Below are positions 1 to 10,928 of a DNA stretch of 64,000 bases, piece by piece (within the stretch, counting starts at the first letter, position 1; each line of letters starts with the position of its first letter). The position numbers were made by a program, and so were the translations under genes. Below the pieces are notes generated by a model, which saw nothing but the letters and a program-made list of their open reading frames with translations, did not search any database and was not told where the DNA came from. The DNA comes from Spinacia oleracea. Its lineage: Eukaryota; Streptophyta; Magnoliopsida; Caryophyllales; Amaranthaceae. The stretch is taken from the NCBI RefSeq assembly GCF_020520425.1, contig NC_079492.1:114239157-114303156 (forward strand). The letters run 5' to 3'.

Positions 1-329
1 CCAACCATCATTAATTATTGTCTACTGTATTTCATACTTCCTCCATATTTTGTAATTACACCATCTTAGATTTCACGTTTGTCAATGCAATATTTTAACC
101 ATTAATATCTCTCTTATACATTTGAAAAGATTATAAAAATTTGATAATTTGAAAATGTATTTCGAGAAGAATCTAACAAGATTCCACATTTACATATAAA
201 TCACAAAAAATAACTACATAAGAATATGAGAATAGTCCTAAAACCTAAGATGGTGCAATTAAAAAAAATGGAGGAAGTATAAATTTATGTTTAGATTATA
301 AATCGTGCATCGCACGGGTATTACACTAG
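1..329 (+). mobile_element. Helitron 3' end, cut by the window edge
   Basis: The stretch ends with a GC-rich hairpin (CGTGCATCGCACG, 304-317) followed a few bases later by CTAG at 326-329 and then T. This is the 3' terminus layout of plant Helitrons. The 5' end is not in the window. A Stowaway-like MITE lies inside it. Confidence 0.5.
35..280. mobile_element. Stowaway-like MITE
   Basis: The ends are inverted copies: TACTTCCTCCAT at the left and ATGGAGGAAGTA at the right. The next bases also pair (a ...CACCATCTTAG / CTAAGATGGTG stretch). It is AT-rich inside and has no coding capacity. Confidence 0.7.
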
Positions 330-330
330 T

Positions 331-790
331 TGACTACTAACCTAAATAGTAATTGATCCACAAATTTTCCTAATTAATAATAAGTACTGGTTATTTAAGA
401 AGTGTATATATACTAAATTCAGATGTATACATACTTAACAATACTATCTACACATGACTCACTAATTTTCGTTATTTTTTTAACAACAAAGTATTCGAGT
501 TTCAAACATACTACCACAAAGAATCGCTTCGAATCATAATTTAAACACCTAATATGGATGTCAAGTTGTCAACTATCTTAATTGTTAAAGGATTGAGGAT
601 TAGTACCTAACTCCTTATCGAGGAACTATGTCTCTCATTTTTTTGTCTTTTAATTATTTATTAATCATGCATTCAAAACTTCAAACATATATATTTACCG
701 CATTTGGTCGATCTGAATAAGCCACAAATAAAGTCGGGCATCGTAAGTTATAAAAGGGGGTAGGAAATTCGTACCTATGGGGCTATGACC
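331..790. other. AT-rich intergenic DNA
   Basis: No gene, RNA or clear repeat ends seen. Confidence 0.5.
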
Positions 791-1062
791 TACTCCCTCC
801 GTACTTTAATACTCGCACCGATTTGACCGATGCGAAGTTTAATACACTTGAATTGAGTTATTAATTTAATGTGTGATAGTTGATAATGAGGTATTTTTTT
901 TAATATAGTTAGTGGAAAATATGTAAAGAGGTAGTTGGGGTGTGAATTTTTAAATGATTATTAATAAGTAAGTGTGAGAAATAATATAATATTGGTAAAA
1001 CATTTCTCATTTATAGAAGCGGTACAAGTATTAAGAGACGACCCAAAAATAAAAACGGTGCA
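791..1062. mobile_element. Stowaway-like MITE, right end degraded
   Basis: It starts with TACTCCCTCCGT and shares its interior with the fuller copies at 26289-26620 and 49058-49389. The right terminus has lost the GGAGGGAGTA end. Confidence 0.6.
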
Positions 1063-1375
1063 ACAAACCTTTAGTAATTTCTAGTAGGCCAATACTTGAT
1101 TACTGGTTTATACAATCAAGAAGTACATGTGCAAAAGATGAGTTGAGGTTATTAACTTATTATGCATGAAGATCTATCATGGAATTCAGGCTTATTATGG
1201 TCGATCAAGATTTATGGATTTCTTGGAGTAAGCGTCGCTGATCATACGCTAATCATAAAAAATCAAATATATAATATAGATCAAATATATAATATAGATC
1301 AAATAAGGAGTACAATAATTTACATTGATATATCATATATATGCTCAGATCTTTCCTAAAATCCTAAAGGATACT
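1063..1375. other. 3' flank of LHCB1
   Basis: AT-rich. It holds a short direct repeat of AAATATATAATATAGATC near 1264-1302. The 3' UTR of LHCB1 probably lies in its right part. Confidence 0.4.
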
Positions 1376-2179
1376 CTACTTTCCAGGGACAAAGTTAGTT
1401 GCGAAAGACCAAGCATTGTTGTTAACTGGGTCAGCAAGGTGGTCGGCAAGGTTCTCCAATGGGCCCTTACCTGTAACAATAGCTTGAACAAAGAATCCGA
1501 ACATTGAAAACATTGCCAATCTACCATTCTTGATCTCCTTTACCTTCAACTCAGCGAAAGCTTCAGGGTCATCAGCTAAGCCCAATGGGTCAAAGCTACC
1601 ACCGGGGTAAAGTGGGTCGACCACCTCACCGAGAGGTCCACCAGCAATACGGTAACCCTCAACCGCACCCATCAAGATAACTTGGCAAGCCCATATAGCA
1701 AGGATACTTTGGGCATGGACCAAACTTGGGTTACCCAAGTAGTCAAGCCCGCCCTCGCTAAAGATTTGTGAACCGGCCTTGAACCATACAGCCTCACCGA
1801 ACTTAACACCATTACGGGCCAAGAGTTCTGGGAAAACACAACCCAAAGCACCCAACATAGCCCATCGGCAGTGGATCACCTCAAGCTCACGGTTCTTAGA
1901 AAAAGTCTCAGGGTCAGCGGAAAGACCAGCAGTGTCCCAACCATAGTCACCGGGGAATTCACCAGTGAGGTAAGATGGGGCCTCACCAGAGAATGGACCC
2001 AAGTACTTAACACGGTCTGGGCCGTACCATGGGCTGCCTGATGAAACATTCTTGGGCTTTCCGGCAGTCTTCCTCATGGTGACCCTTCCCTCACCGAGGA
2101 TTTCGGAGGCGGTTGGGCCTAGCTTTATGGCCTTTCCAGCAAGGGAGGGAGAAGAGAGAGCCATAGTAGAGGAAGCCAT
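1376..2179 (-). CDS. LHCB1: LHCII type I chlorophyll a/b-binding protein
   Basis: One exon encodes 267 residues, the usual Lhcb1 length. The protein is the main antenna of photosystem II, a trimeric thylakoid protein that binds chlorophylls and xanthophylls. Residues 1-35 are the plastid transit peptide. The mature protein starts at Arg36 in RKTAGK, and Thr38 sits at the place of the STN7-phosphorylated threonine. WYGPDR (51-56) is the trimerisation motif. The chlorophyll and ion-pair residues fit mature numbering with an offset of 35: Glu100, His103, Arg105, Gln166, Glu174, Glu215, Asn218, Arg220 and His247. The N-terminus is of Lhcb1 rather than Lhcb2 type. Two cysteines (104 and 165) stand where I expect Ser and Thr. 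The start is the first in-frame ATG and yields a normal transit peptide. No frameshift is seen. Confidence 0.97.
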   Translation of the reverse strand: MASSTMALSSPSLAGKAIKLGPTASEILGEGRVTMRKTAGKPKNVSSGSPWYGPDRVKYLGPFSGEAPSYLTGEFPGDYGWDTAGLSADPETFSKNRELEVIHCRWAMLGALGCVFPELLARNGVKFGEAVWFKAGSQIFSEGGLDYLGNPSLVHAQSILAIWACQVILMGAVEGYRIAGGPLGEVVDPLYPGGSFDPLGLADDPEAFAELKVKEIKNGRLAMFSMFGFFVQAIVTGKGPLENLADHLADPVNNNAWSFATNFVPGK

Positions 2180-2345
2180 TTTTTGTACAAGGGATAGAGA
2201 GCGAAAGAAATGTAGTGAGTTTGATTAGGATTGTAGTGATGAAGTAAAGATTATAACTTTTGGTTATTTTTATAATAGAAAGAAAAACGGTCCAATTGGG
2301 TATATGTTTATCTATGGGATATCTTTATCTGCATTCTGATTGGCT
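2180..2345 (-). promoter_or_regulatory. LHCB1 promoter of the CAB type
   Basis: Read on the minus strand, a CCAAT box (2339-2343) is followed by three GATA motifs (2326-2329, 2320-2323, 2309-2312) and then a TATAAAA box (2267-2273) about 90 bases before the ATG. A CCAAT-GATA-TATA order is known from light-regulated CAB promoters. Light control is inferred from that resemblance. Confidence 0.7.
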
Positions 2346-2555
2346 AGGAAAGATTTTGGTTAAATCCTAGGTGGCAGCTGCTGAGCCATGAAGTCTGAAG
2401 ATATTTTCAGCTATTGGAAGCTGACCACTGTGAGGAAGACAGGTGGAGATTGTTGGATTTGCATTATCCTAGTTGGATACTTGGATATATGATGATGTCT
2501 TTTTCTGCGCTCTTGTTGGATGTTAACGCAACTACTGGGTCGGGCTCATAAGTGA

Positions 2556-2818
2556 TACTCCCTCTGTCCCTTAATACTCGCACCGTTTTGACTTTTTATA
2601 TTATTCACATAATTCACTTTGACCTATTTTATTTCTAATATATGAAAATAAATATTAGTATATAATATATTGTTGGCTTCATCTTAATGTATATTTTTAA
2701 AATATTAATATTTTAATAAGTGTTTATAATATATAGTTAAAGATATCGGTGGTCAAAGTTGTGCATTGGCATGCGTGTCCAATCAAAACGGTGCGAGTAT
2801 TAAGGGACAGAGAGAGTA
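2556..2818. mobile_element. Stowaway-like MITE
   Basis: Termini TACTCCCTCTGTCCCTTAA and TTAAGGGACAGAGAGAGTA are inverted copies. It lies some 280 bases upstream of the LHCB1 TATA box. Confidence 0.75.
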
Positions 2819-3085
2819 GAAGTTTAAGCCGTTTGGAGTGTGATATTCATGAATTTGTGATAAGGTGAAATGGATTAATTGACGAGAAAAAGGAGATGCA
2901 GTACAAATAAAAAGAAGATAAATTGGAGGGAAATAGAAATTTAGAAGATGGAACGCTGAAATAATAGTTGTGTGGACTGTGGAGTTGTTAATTATAAGGT
3001 TTTAATAAGTGGAGTTGTTAATTTTCACATCTTCAAGACTGTTCATCTACCGTATTTATAAATGAAATAATATTAAAAAATAATA
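2819..3085. other. AT-rich spacer
   Basis: A 14-base stretch GTGGAGTTGTTAAT occurs twice (around 2980 and 3010). The run of T on the minus strand at 3075-3080 serves as the pol III terminator of the tRNA gene. Confidence 0.4.
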
Positions 3086-3156
3086 TGCACCAGCCGGGAA
3101 TCGAACCCGGGTCTGTACCGTGGCAGGGTACTATTCTACCACTAGACCACTGGTGC
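3086..3156 (-). tRNA. tRNA-Gly (anticodon GCC)
   Basis: A 71-base cloverleaf without intron. The acceptor stem GCACCAG pairs with CTGGTGC, the discriminator is A, and the anticodon loop CTGCCAC is closed by GTACC/GGTAC (anticodon at 3122-3124). The A box TGGTCTAGTGG and B box GGTTCGATTCC are intact, and a TTTTTT terminator follows. It is head-to-head with PBCP, only 138 bases from that start codon. Confidence 0.97.
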
Positions 3157-3294
3157 TTATTGATGAGACTAGTAAATTTTGTTTTTCAAATACTATTAAT
3201 AAAGTGATATCGGACAACTGCGATTTGAGTGTCTGAAGTCCACAGGATAGGGAGGAGTGAGTGGGTGAAGGAAGGAAAGTAAAGGAGAGAGAAA

Positions 3295-5646
3295 ATGGTG
3301 GGTGGCAGTAGCAGTGTGTTAAGGTCTTCAATGAGTTCATTTCTATTACCCACTAAACTACCATTAGGCAACAGGATTACCCTGCTTCCAGTTTCTAATA
3401 CTGCTTCATCTCGGGCCACTCACTTCATCAAGTAATGAAAAACCATCCGCTTTTGTTCATTTATTTCTTATTAATGCCTTAATTTCATTATTAAACATTG
3501 AATTAGCAGCATGTGATTGATAGTAATATTTTAATTTTGAGGACCAAGAAAAGAATATGATTGTATTGTTACACAATTGTTTCCACTGTATATACAAATT
3601 TTTAATTTTGAGCTTGACATTTTAATTATGAGATTAGATGCAGTATACTAATTCCAAGTCCATGATCTTGCATGTGCGGAATGAAAACATTCATTAATGA
3701 TTCTGTGAGAACTTTACGAAAGCCTTTCATTCACTTCTCTTTGATGTATTTCAGTTTGCAATTGATTGTATAATAAGAACTCGTCAGCAGTTATTTTTGT
3801 TAATTTTGAGTGTTACCTATATTTCAGTTTATAAAAGTGAAGCATGATATACTTACATACTATTGTGTGATAATCTTCTCGTAGGTCAGAAATGTCACTT
3901 TGTGTTGGAACACATCTTATACCTCATCCAAACAAGGTATATGTGATTTTGCATTCTTAGTTTTCGCCTGCTTTTGCTGCATATAATCTGCAACTAATTG
4001 GTACTTTGTAGGTCGAAAGGGGAGGAGAAGATGCTTTCTTCGTAAGCAGCTTTAGTGGTGGAGTTATAGCTGTCGCGGATGGAGTATCTGGGTATGCATA
4101 ACTCCTTTCCAGTTAAGAGTAATTCCTACCTCAACATTTATAAAATCTGCTGTCACTAAACTTAATCTGTGGCAGGTGGGCTGAACGGAATGTTGATCCT
4201 GCATTGTTTTCGAGAGAACTTATAGCTAATGCATCCTCTATGGTGGATGACACTGAGGTACTAAAGTTATCTAAAGCGGCACTTATTAGGTTGTAGCTGT
4301 AGCAATAAGCTAGGCCTATAAGCTGTACTAAAGAAGTAATCAGTATGTATTGTATGCCAACAGGTGAACTATGATCCACAGGTTCTGTTGGGGAAGGCAC
4401 ATGCTGCTACTTCTTCAATAGGTTCAGCAACAGTGTAGGTTCAGTTTCAAGTGAATGCGCACACATGCATTTTAATTCAAGTATCTCAATCTGATAGCCT
4501 GATCTCACCCCCAACATGCAGAATTGTCGCTATGATGGAAAGAAATGGGATTCTTAAGATTGCAAATGTTGGAGATTGTGGACTACGTCTTATTCGTAAA
4601 GGTCAGTACTGATACTGTCTGCTAATCTCAATTCAAGCCTTGTGTCCACTTTTCTGTTCAACATTTGTGTCTATCCTTCTCTGGGTTTATGTTTTCTATT
4701 AAGGTCACTCTATACTTTGATGAATCAAACAAAACAAGTGACAATACAAGTGGTACATAAATTTCTGATTGTATTTTCGTGTTAATAAGCGTCATGTCTT
4801 AGTGATTTGCAGGACAGATAATGTTTTCGACATGCCCTCAAGAACATTATTTCGATTGTCCTTATCAATTGAGCTCAGAAACTTCTGGTCAAACATTCCT
4901 AGATGCCATGGTAAGAATATATGAGTCCTTTTTCCACCTTCTTAAAAGGTTATATGTGTTTCTGCATTCTACCAAGAATATATGAGTCCTTTCAAACTTG
5001 ATTAATTAGTTGATTTCATCTCTTAATTTCTATGTATACAGGTGAGCAGTGTAAAACTGGAGGAAGGAGACATTGTAGTCATGGGATCAGATGGGCTATT
5101 CGACAATGTTTTTGACCGAGAAATTGTATCAACTATTGGCAGTAACAGGGATGTTACTGAAGCTGGTAATTCTTCCTGCTTTTTTTCTTTACTGTTAAAT
5201 ATCAGTTCTCAGAATTCATAAGGTTAACTTGGTAAGGTTCTTTATGGTAGCCAAGGCATTAGCTAGGCTAGCTAGAGATCACTCGATGGACTCCAGTTTC
5301 GATTCTCCATATTCATCAGAAGCTCGAACCAAGGTAGAGACATTCTTTTGGTGTAATCTTCTTCTCAAAACTCCTTTTCATTGTACTTAATTAGTTAACT
5401 CATTCAGAGATATTTGGTATTGTAGGGTAACGATGTGCCGGATTGGAAGAAGATGCTAGGGATGAAGTTAACAGGCATTGTTTACTTATCTTCTTTAGTC
5501 ACTCTTAAATATCATTATTACTTTCTTGTGTGACCTTGGTAGCTTAACATGATTTTATCGTCATTGAACCAACAGGGGGAAAACTGGATGATATTACTGT
5601 CGTCGTTGGAGAAGTTGTAAATCTTACAGAAAGCTCCTGGGTTTAG
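3295..5646 (+). CDS. PBCP: PSII core phosphatase, plastid PP2C
   Basis: Eleven exons encode 308 residues: 3295-3431, 3885-3936, 4012-4091, 4176-4257, 4364-4434, 4522-4601, 4813-4910, 5042-5165, 5251-5333, 5426-5474 and 5576-5646. Frames join without a stop. The Ser-rich first ~45 residues look like a transit peptide. PP2C metal and catalytic motifs are present: GGEDAFF, VADGVSGWAE, NVGDCG, MGSDGLFDNV and GGKLDDITVVV. The sequence follows Arabidopsis At2g30170 (PP2C26/PBCP) almost end to end as I remember it. That enzyme needs Mn2+ and removes phosphate from PSII core proteins D1, D2, CP43 and PsbH in the thylakoid. Intron 10 starts with GC instead of GT, a choice forced by the conserved LTGGKLDD reading. 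Enzyme class is certain and the PBCP assignment is strong. Confidence 0.93.
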
Positions 5647-6003
5647 ATTAACAAATTACATCAAGGTGAAGCAGCCTCTAGCAACGACGAATCAGATACT
5701 TTAAAAATTGGGAATGTAAATTCAATATCAAGGTAGCAATTTCTCTGTTTTCAAATGTTAATGCTCAAAATTTTGCCTGTAAATTGTTGTCTTACTGATC
5801 ACTTGTCCTTAGAATTTGAGCTCTGCTTGACACTGCAAGCACTTGATGAACTCGATCCAAGATTTTTCTATAATCTTTATGAGAGATTGAATGACAAGTT
5901 TGCGATAACATCAATATCAGAAGATGTCGGCACCATTACAGTATGATTATTACGAAAATTCTGGAGTTAAGTTTTACAATTAAAGTACATAATGTAATAG
6001 CAA
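5647..6003. other. Gap between convergent genes PBCP and UGT87A
   Basis: It should hold both 3' UTRs. A 63-codon open frame at 5755-5946 has no recognisable product. Confidence 0.5.
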
Positions 6004-8241
6004 TCAGGAAATGCATCTAATAAAAGCATCAATATCAGAAGCAGCTGAACCTCCATTTGCAATTGCCTTTCTAAAGACATCTCTTAAGGTTTTTGCTCTG
6101 TCAACCATCTCTTTCCGCTCATCACTTTCAGAGTCCATGAATCTCCTCACACGTTCAGCGATTTCTTCTCTAGAGACTAACTTCTCCTTGTTAAGACCAT
6201 TGTTTATTGCCCTCCATCCTATCTTCATATCATTCACTATCAGCTTACTATTAGGCATTTGATCCCAAAATATAGGACAAGTAAGCATCGGAACACCAGA
6301 ATAGATACTTTCTGAAGTAGAATTCCACCCACAATGAGTCCAAAATCCACCAACAGATGGATGGTTCAACACCTTTAACTGATCACACCAAGACACTAAG
6401 CATCCCTCACCAACACCGCCATCTTTAAACCTTGAAGTATCTCCTCGTGTTACCCATAAGAACCGAACACCACTCTCCTTAATTCCCGCGACAATCTCCT
6501 CCATTTGAGCAGTCGAGATTGAAAGAAAACTTCCTTGTGAAATGTATAAAACCGAGCCCTTTGGCTGGGAATCCAACCACTGTAAGTAGCTTTGATCAAT
6601 AACAGAATTCCCTTCAGTTATACATGGTATATCATTTGATTCGCAGTTCAAGTATGGTATCATAGGGCCAATGTGGTATACTGGAATTGGTAGTTTTTCT
6701 TTTATACAGTTGATCACTTGCTCTTCAAATTCATGGATGGATGTAAATAAAACACATGTTGCATTCTTCAAAATTGTGAAAGTGTCCTGGACACGGAGCC
6801 ACATCTTGTTACCCGCCCCGTCGTAAACTGTTGTCAAGTCTGCAACAGTTGTTGAAGGAAGGCCCGGTATATAGTCCACTACTTCGTTGCCTCTTTCTAC
6901 CAGCATAAGAAAAAGGGGAAAGGGGAAAGGGGGACATGTAAAATTTCAATCCTCTCTTTAAAGTTTAAACCAGCACTTGTTAAGAAGTAAATAGAACTAC
7001 AAGTATGTTACTTAAGGTATCGAGTAACATACTTGTAAATTACATAAGAGTATCAAATACCAAGTATGATAAGATTTTTAATCAATAGCACTTATATAAA
7101 TATTTTAAAAATTAAATGAACAGGAGCAAATTTGACAGTTTGAGTGGACAACAAACCCCTGAAAAGTTGCTTATTACATGGATAAATTCACAACTATTTT
7201 TTAATTATATTCTCAGTTATTATACTACTAGTTTCGTCTCATTTTAATTCACCTGATTTTGGTTATATAATTGCACATTTGCACTACCAATACCATTAAT
7301 ACATTACTCCGTAGTCCGTATGATATTACTACAGGTTTGGTTATGTAAACGCATAATCATTGACATTATGACACTGTTTTTCTAAACAAAACTACACTTA
7401 CCTTCATTGATCATTCTCATTGTCGGTGCAGTACTAATTACTAAACACCCCTTAACTCCGTAAGTAGTCAAAACAGTGGTAGGAGTGATTATCTAAAATT
7501 CGAAATTAATAAAACGGGGCTTATATGTCGTTTGTGACTGTTTTAATGTACCTATATCACTATATATGACCAATACCAATAACTCAATAAGGCCATTACT
7601 TTAAAAAAATCTGTCAATTTGGACATTGCTAAACGATTTCTAGTCTATAATTGGTGGTAAGCACTTAAATTGCTTCATTATTTTAGCTGAGATATTACTT
7701 TAAGCTTAAAGTAAATAAATTGCTGATAAAAAAAATAACCTGAGATATCGAGAGGGAAATGACCATTTTGAACCAGCAAGTCAAAGTGATAGAAAACGGT
7801 AAAAACCGAAGCCGACATTGGAAAAAGCGAAGCCACCGGAATATTCCTTCGATTACCGACATCAACCACCCAATTACTCAACCACGTGTCATAGATAATG
7901 GCTGTCGGCGGCGGCTGGAGCTGGTCAAGTAGTCTCTCAAAGGGCTCCTGGAGCTTAGTAAGGACAGCCTCTAAGAAGCCATCCAAGTCACCGGCTCGGC
8001 CAACCTCAGAGGGGATAACTTGGGGAAGCGCAGCAAAACGGATATTAGCCGGCGGCTTGGGCTCGGAGCTGAGGATGTCGAACCATTCTTCAGTAACTAC
8101 AAAAGTGAAGAGGAAATCATTGGATTTAGAGAGGATGAGTTTGCAGAGGTTGAGCAATGGGTTGATGTGACCTCTGCCTGGGTACGGTATCGCCACCACG
8201 TGCCGGTGTTTGGTGGCTGAGATTTCGGCGTTGTTGTCCAT
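6004..8241 (-). CDS. UGT87A: UDP-glycosyltransferase, family UGT87A
   Basis: Two exons, 8241-7740 and 6896-6004, are joined in phase 1 over an 843-base GT-AG intron and encode 464 residues. The N-terminal half has the acceptor-side motif PYPGRGHINP with the catalytic His at residue 25 and VVTEEW. The C-terminal half has the 44-residue PSPG donor box at 337-380, running from WCDQ through HCGWNS to FWDQ. Its final Gln points to UDP-glucose as the likely donor. The exon-1 end and exon-2 start (ERGNEVVDYIPGL) follow Arabidopsis UGT87A1/A2 (At2g30150/At2g30140). The acceptor substrate is unknown; UGT87A2 affects flowering time in Arabidopsis. A cytosolic enzyme is expected, as there is no signal peptide. 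No defects are seen. Confidence 0.93.
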
Positions 8242-8332
8242 TTTACCAAAACTAAATAAGAGGGTTAGTAGATTTTAGCTTAGTAAGAAACTAGGTTAAA
8301 TTTTTTTTTTTTCGGTATAACAGTGTAACTTA

Positions 8333-8954
8333 TACTATCTCCGTTTTTTTTTAAATGGACACAATTATTTAGGTACGTTTGCCAATGCACGATTTCAAAC
8401 CTTAATATCTCTAATTGTGTATCGAAAAAAATTATACAAAGTTGATATTTAAATAATATTTACTGATACGAATTTAATAATGGAAAATTTGGTAATATTA
8501 ATCCAAACTTTGGCCAATTTTCTTTTATTAAGCCCACCTACGACATATTTTTTAATAATCCCACATTTACTACCCAACGACTTTTATTGGGCCCAATACG
8601 TCATAAACCTATTATAGGCGGTAATATGTCCCTACGTGGCAGTACTCTCTCTCGTTATATTCAGTCATCATCATCAATTCATCACCATCTCGATGACTTT
8701 TTCACCGATTACTGGTCACTTCAGCCTAATAAAAGTCGTTTGGTAGTAAAGGTGGGATTATTAAAAAATATGTCGTAGGTGGGATTAATAAAAGAAAACC
8801 GGCCAAATGTTGGATTAATATTACCAAATTATCCTTTAATAATACCCCACACGATTATGTTTTTTCTTAGGTAACCACAAAAGGAAGTCAAAGGTGTTTG
8901 TGTGAATAGTGTCTAAAACCCCATTATGTCATATAAATAAGAACAAAGGAAGTA
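8333..8954. mobile_element. Stowaway-like MITE split by another MITE
   Basis: Left part 8333-8481 and right part 8835-8954 together match the family member at 33885-34142 (shared interior words such as TTGATATTT and GATACGAATTTAA). The inner element at 8482-8834 sits in the middle. This lies just upstream of UGT87A. Confidence 0.6.
8482..8834. mobile_element. Mutator-type MITE with 9-bp target duplication
   Basis: It has inverted repeats of about 105 bases (left GGAAAATTTGGTAATATTAA, right the complement of GGATAATTTGGTAATATTAA). They are flanked by the 9-base duplication TTTAATAAT at 8473-8481 and 8835-8843. A 9-base duplication is the Mutator-superfamily signature. The interior of about 140 bases is unique here and not coding. 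Confidence 0.8.
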
Positions 8955-9099
8955 TGGAGTAGTATGAAGTATAACGTCCGTGGCACTATTCCGTACTTCA
9001 ATAGAAAATGTCTAAATACGGGGTATTTCACTACTATTTCGTAGTATTATTTTCAACTAGATAGATTAATTCTTTTACAAAAATCACGCTAATTTACTA
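8955..9099. other. AT-rich spacer
   Basis: Nothing recognised. Confidence 0.4.
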
Positions 9100-9461
9100 C
9101 TCCCTCCGTCTCTTTTTGTTCTTTACGTTTTCCTTTTTGGATATTTTAAAATGTTCTTTACATTTCCTTTCATATTATTACATAAATTACTTATTTTCTA
9201 TCAAAATTTGTGTCCAATTATTATTTTAACCAATTAAATTCATTGGATCATTTAATCTCATTTAATCTCTCACACTTTTCTATTGGGACATTAAATTTTT
9301 CTCATTTCCCAATCTCATTTGATAAAAAGTGAAAACATTATAAATAAACGTAATTTATCTTGTTTAAATAAAAAAATTGAGGAATCCCGATGCAAATTAA
9401 TTAATCGTTAAAATTGCGTGAAAATATCAAACGTAAAAAACAAAAAGAGACGGAGGGAGTA
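9100..9461. mobile_element. Stowaway-like MITE
   Basis: Ends TACTCCCTCCGTCTCTTTTTG and the complementary CAAAAAGAGACGGAGGGAGTA. About 360 bases and AT-rich. Confidence 0.8.
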
Positions 9462-9535
9462 ATATTGAATTATGAAGTAAATAAAATTGTGAATTTTTAT
9501 TGGTTGTTGGTCAAAAAAGATAAAATTATTAATTA

Positions 9536-10928
9536 CTAGATTTAAAGCCCGTGCGCCGCACGGGTTAAATTCATTTTTTTATGAGATTTTTTTTCAATTT
9601 TAAACAATAGTTAGAACAGTGATTATTTTATAATCAATGAGTATGTCAATTTTAACGCGTCTTTATTTATCTATTAAAATTTTTCAAAATTTATCTCTTA
9701 CTATCTTTTACCGGGTCTTTATTTATCTCTTTTTATTTTTCTCTTATTATCTTTTATTGAGTTTTATTTATCTTTTAAAAAATTTAAAAATTATCTATTT
9801 TTATTTTTCTCTTATTATTTTTTACTGAGTTTTATTTACCTTTATCTCTTATTATCTTTTAGCGGCTCTTTATTTATCTATTTTTATTTTTCTCTTATTG
9901 TCTTTTACTGAGTTTTATTATCTTTATTTCTTATTATCTCTTGCCAGGTCTTTATTTACATATTTTTATTTTTTAATAAATCTGAAATAATATATTTATT
10001 TGATGATATGTAAATCTTACGTGGCGCTCCGAATGCTCTTCAAAAACCTCCCCTTTTATTAAAATATCAACGTGACACCTAATTATTTATTTACGTGGCT
10101 CTCCTGCACATTTGTTCTTTGATTGTGACTATTCAGCTGCTGTGTGGAATGTTATTCTACATAGTTTAAAGTTCAGCAGGAGAGCTGCTTCGTTTGATCA
10201 AGAATTAGCCTGGGTAATGAAAGCTACCAAGAGAACCGGGGATAGATACAAGTTGTTTGTGATGTATTTTGCTGAGTGTATTTACAGCATTTGGCTGCAA
10301 AGGAATGAAATGGTGTTTAACCATAGATGTAGAAGTCCTGCTGATATTATTTCAGACATCAAGTTTAGAGTTGCTTGTAGGGCAACTGCTAGCCTGCATG
10401 TGTTTCTTTTAAAATAGCTTCTGTTGTAGTTGGGTGGTTGTTCTTTGTTGTTGTTGGTTGTGTTCTGGTGGTTTGGGCTTTCTGTTGTCCTAGCTTTGTC
10501 TAGGTGTAACTCCCTCTTTTGGTAATAAAATAACTTTATTTGCCAAAAAAAAAATTAATTCAAAAAGAATTTAGAATTTTTTTCATTTGCCGGAACCATT
10601 AGATTTCTACGTATCGCTCTAGTATTGGATTAGTGTTTGATTTTGGATAGAATTTTATTTTACATTAGTGTTTGATTTTGGATTGAAATATATTTTAGAT
10701 TTATTTTATAATTATTAGAGTATTTGATTTTGGATGGAGTTGTATATGTTATTAATTCATTAATTAAAATATATACTTGGCACCTAATTATTTATCTACG
10801 TGGCACTCGACTTTTTTAATTCAAAAATAAATTTGAAAACTTATTTTTCATTGGCCAAAATCATTTGATTTCCTATGTGGCGCTCTAACATTTCAGCAAA
10901 TGTGTCTCCTTTATTTATACATATTAGA
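9536..10928 (-). mobile_element. Non-autonomous Helitron
   Basis: On the minus strand it starts with TCTAATATGTATAAATAAAG at 10928. It ends with a hairpin (CCCGTGCGGCGCACGGG, 9550-9566) and CTAG|T at 9536-9539, the full Helitron end set. Inside are diverged units with the shared phrase ACGTGGC.CTC near 10018-10040, 10094-10104, 10797-10809 and 10875-10890. No Rep/helicase is present. A LINE tail is inserted in it. Confidence 0.75.
10105..10554 (+). pseudogene. 5'-truncated LINE, C-terminal fragment of ORF2
   Basis: The open frame up to 10417 reads FFDCDYSAAVW ... FAECIYSIWLQRNEMVFNH. This is the zinc-finger-like region at the C-terminus of plant LINE reverse transcriptase proteins (zf-RVT type). 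It is followed by a G/T-rich 3' UTR and an A-tail (10545-10554). Truncated 5' end plus poly(A) is the normal outcome of target-primed insertion. It interrupts the Helitron at 9536-10928. Confidence 0.75.

Noticed and set aside
5755-5946. 63-codon frame after PBCP as an extra exon
   Set aside because: PBCP already ends with a stop at 5646 at the family's usual C-terminus; no similarity in the frame.
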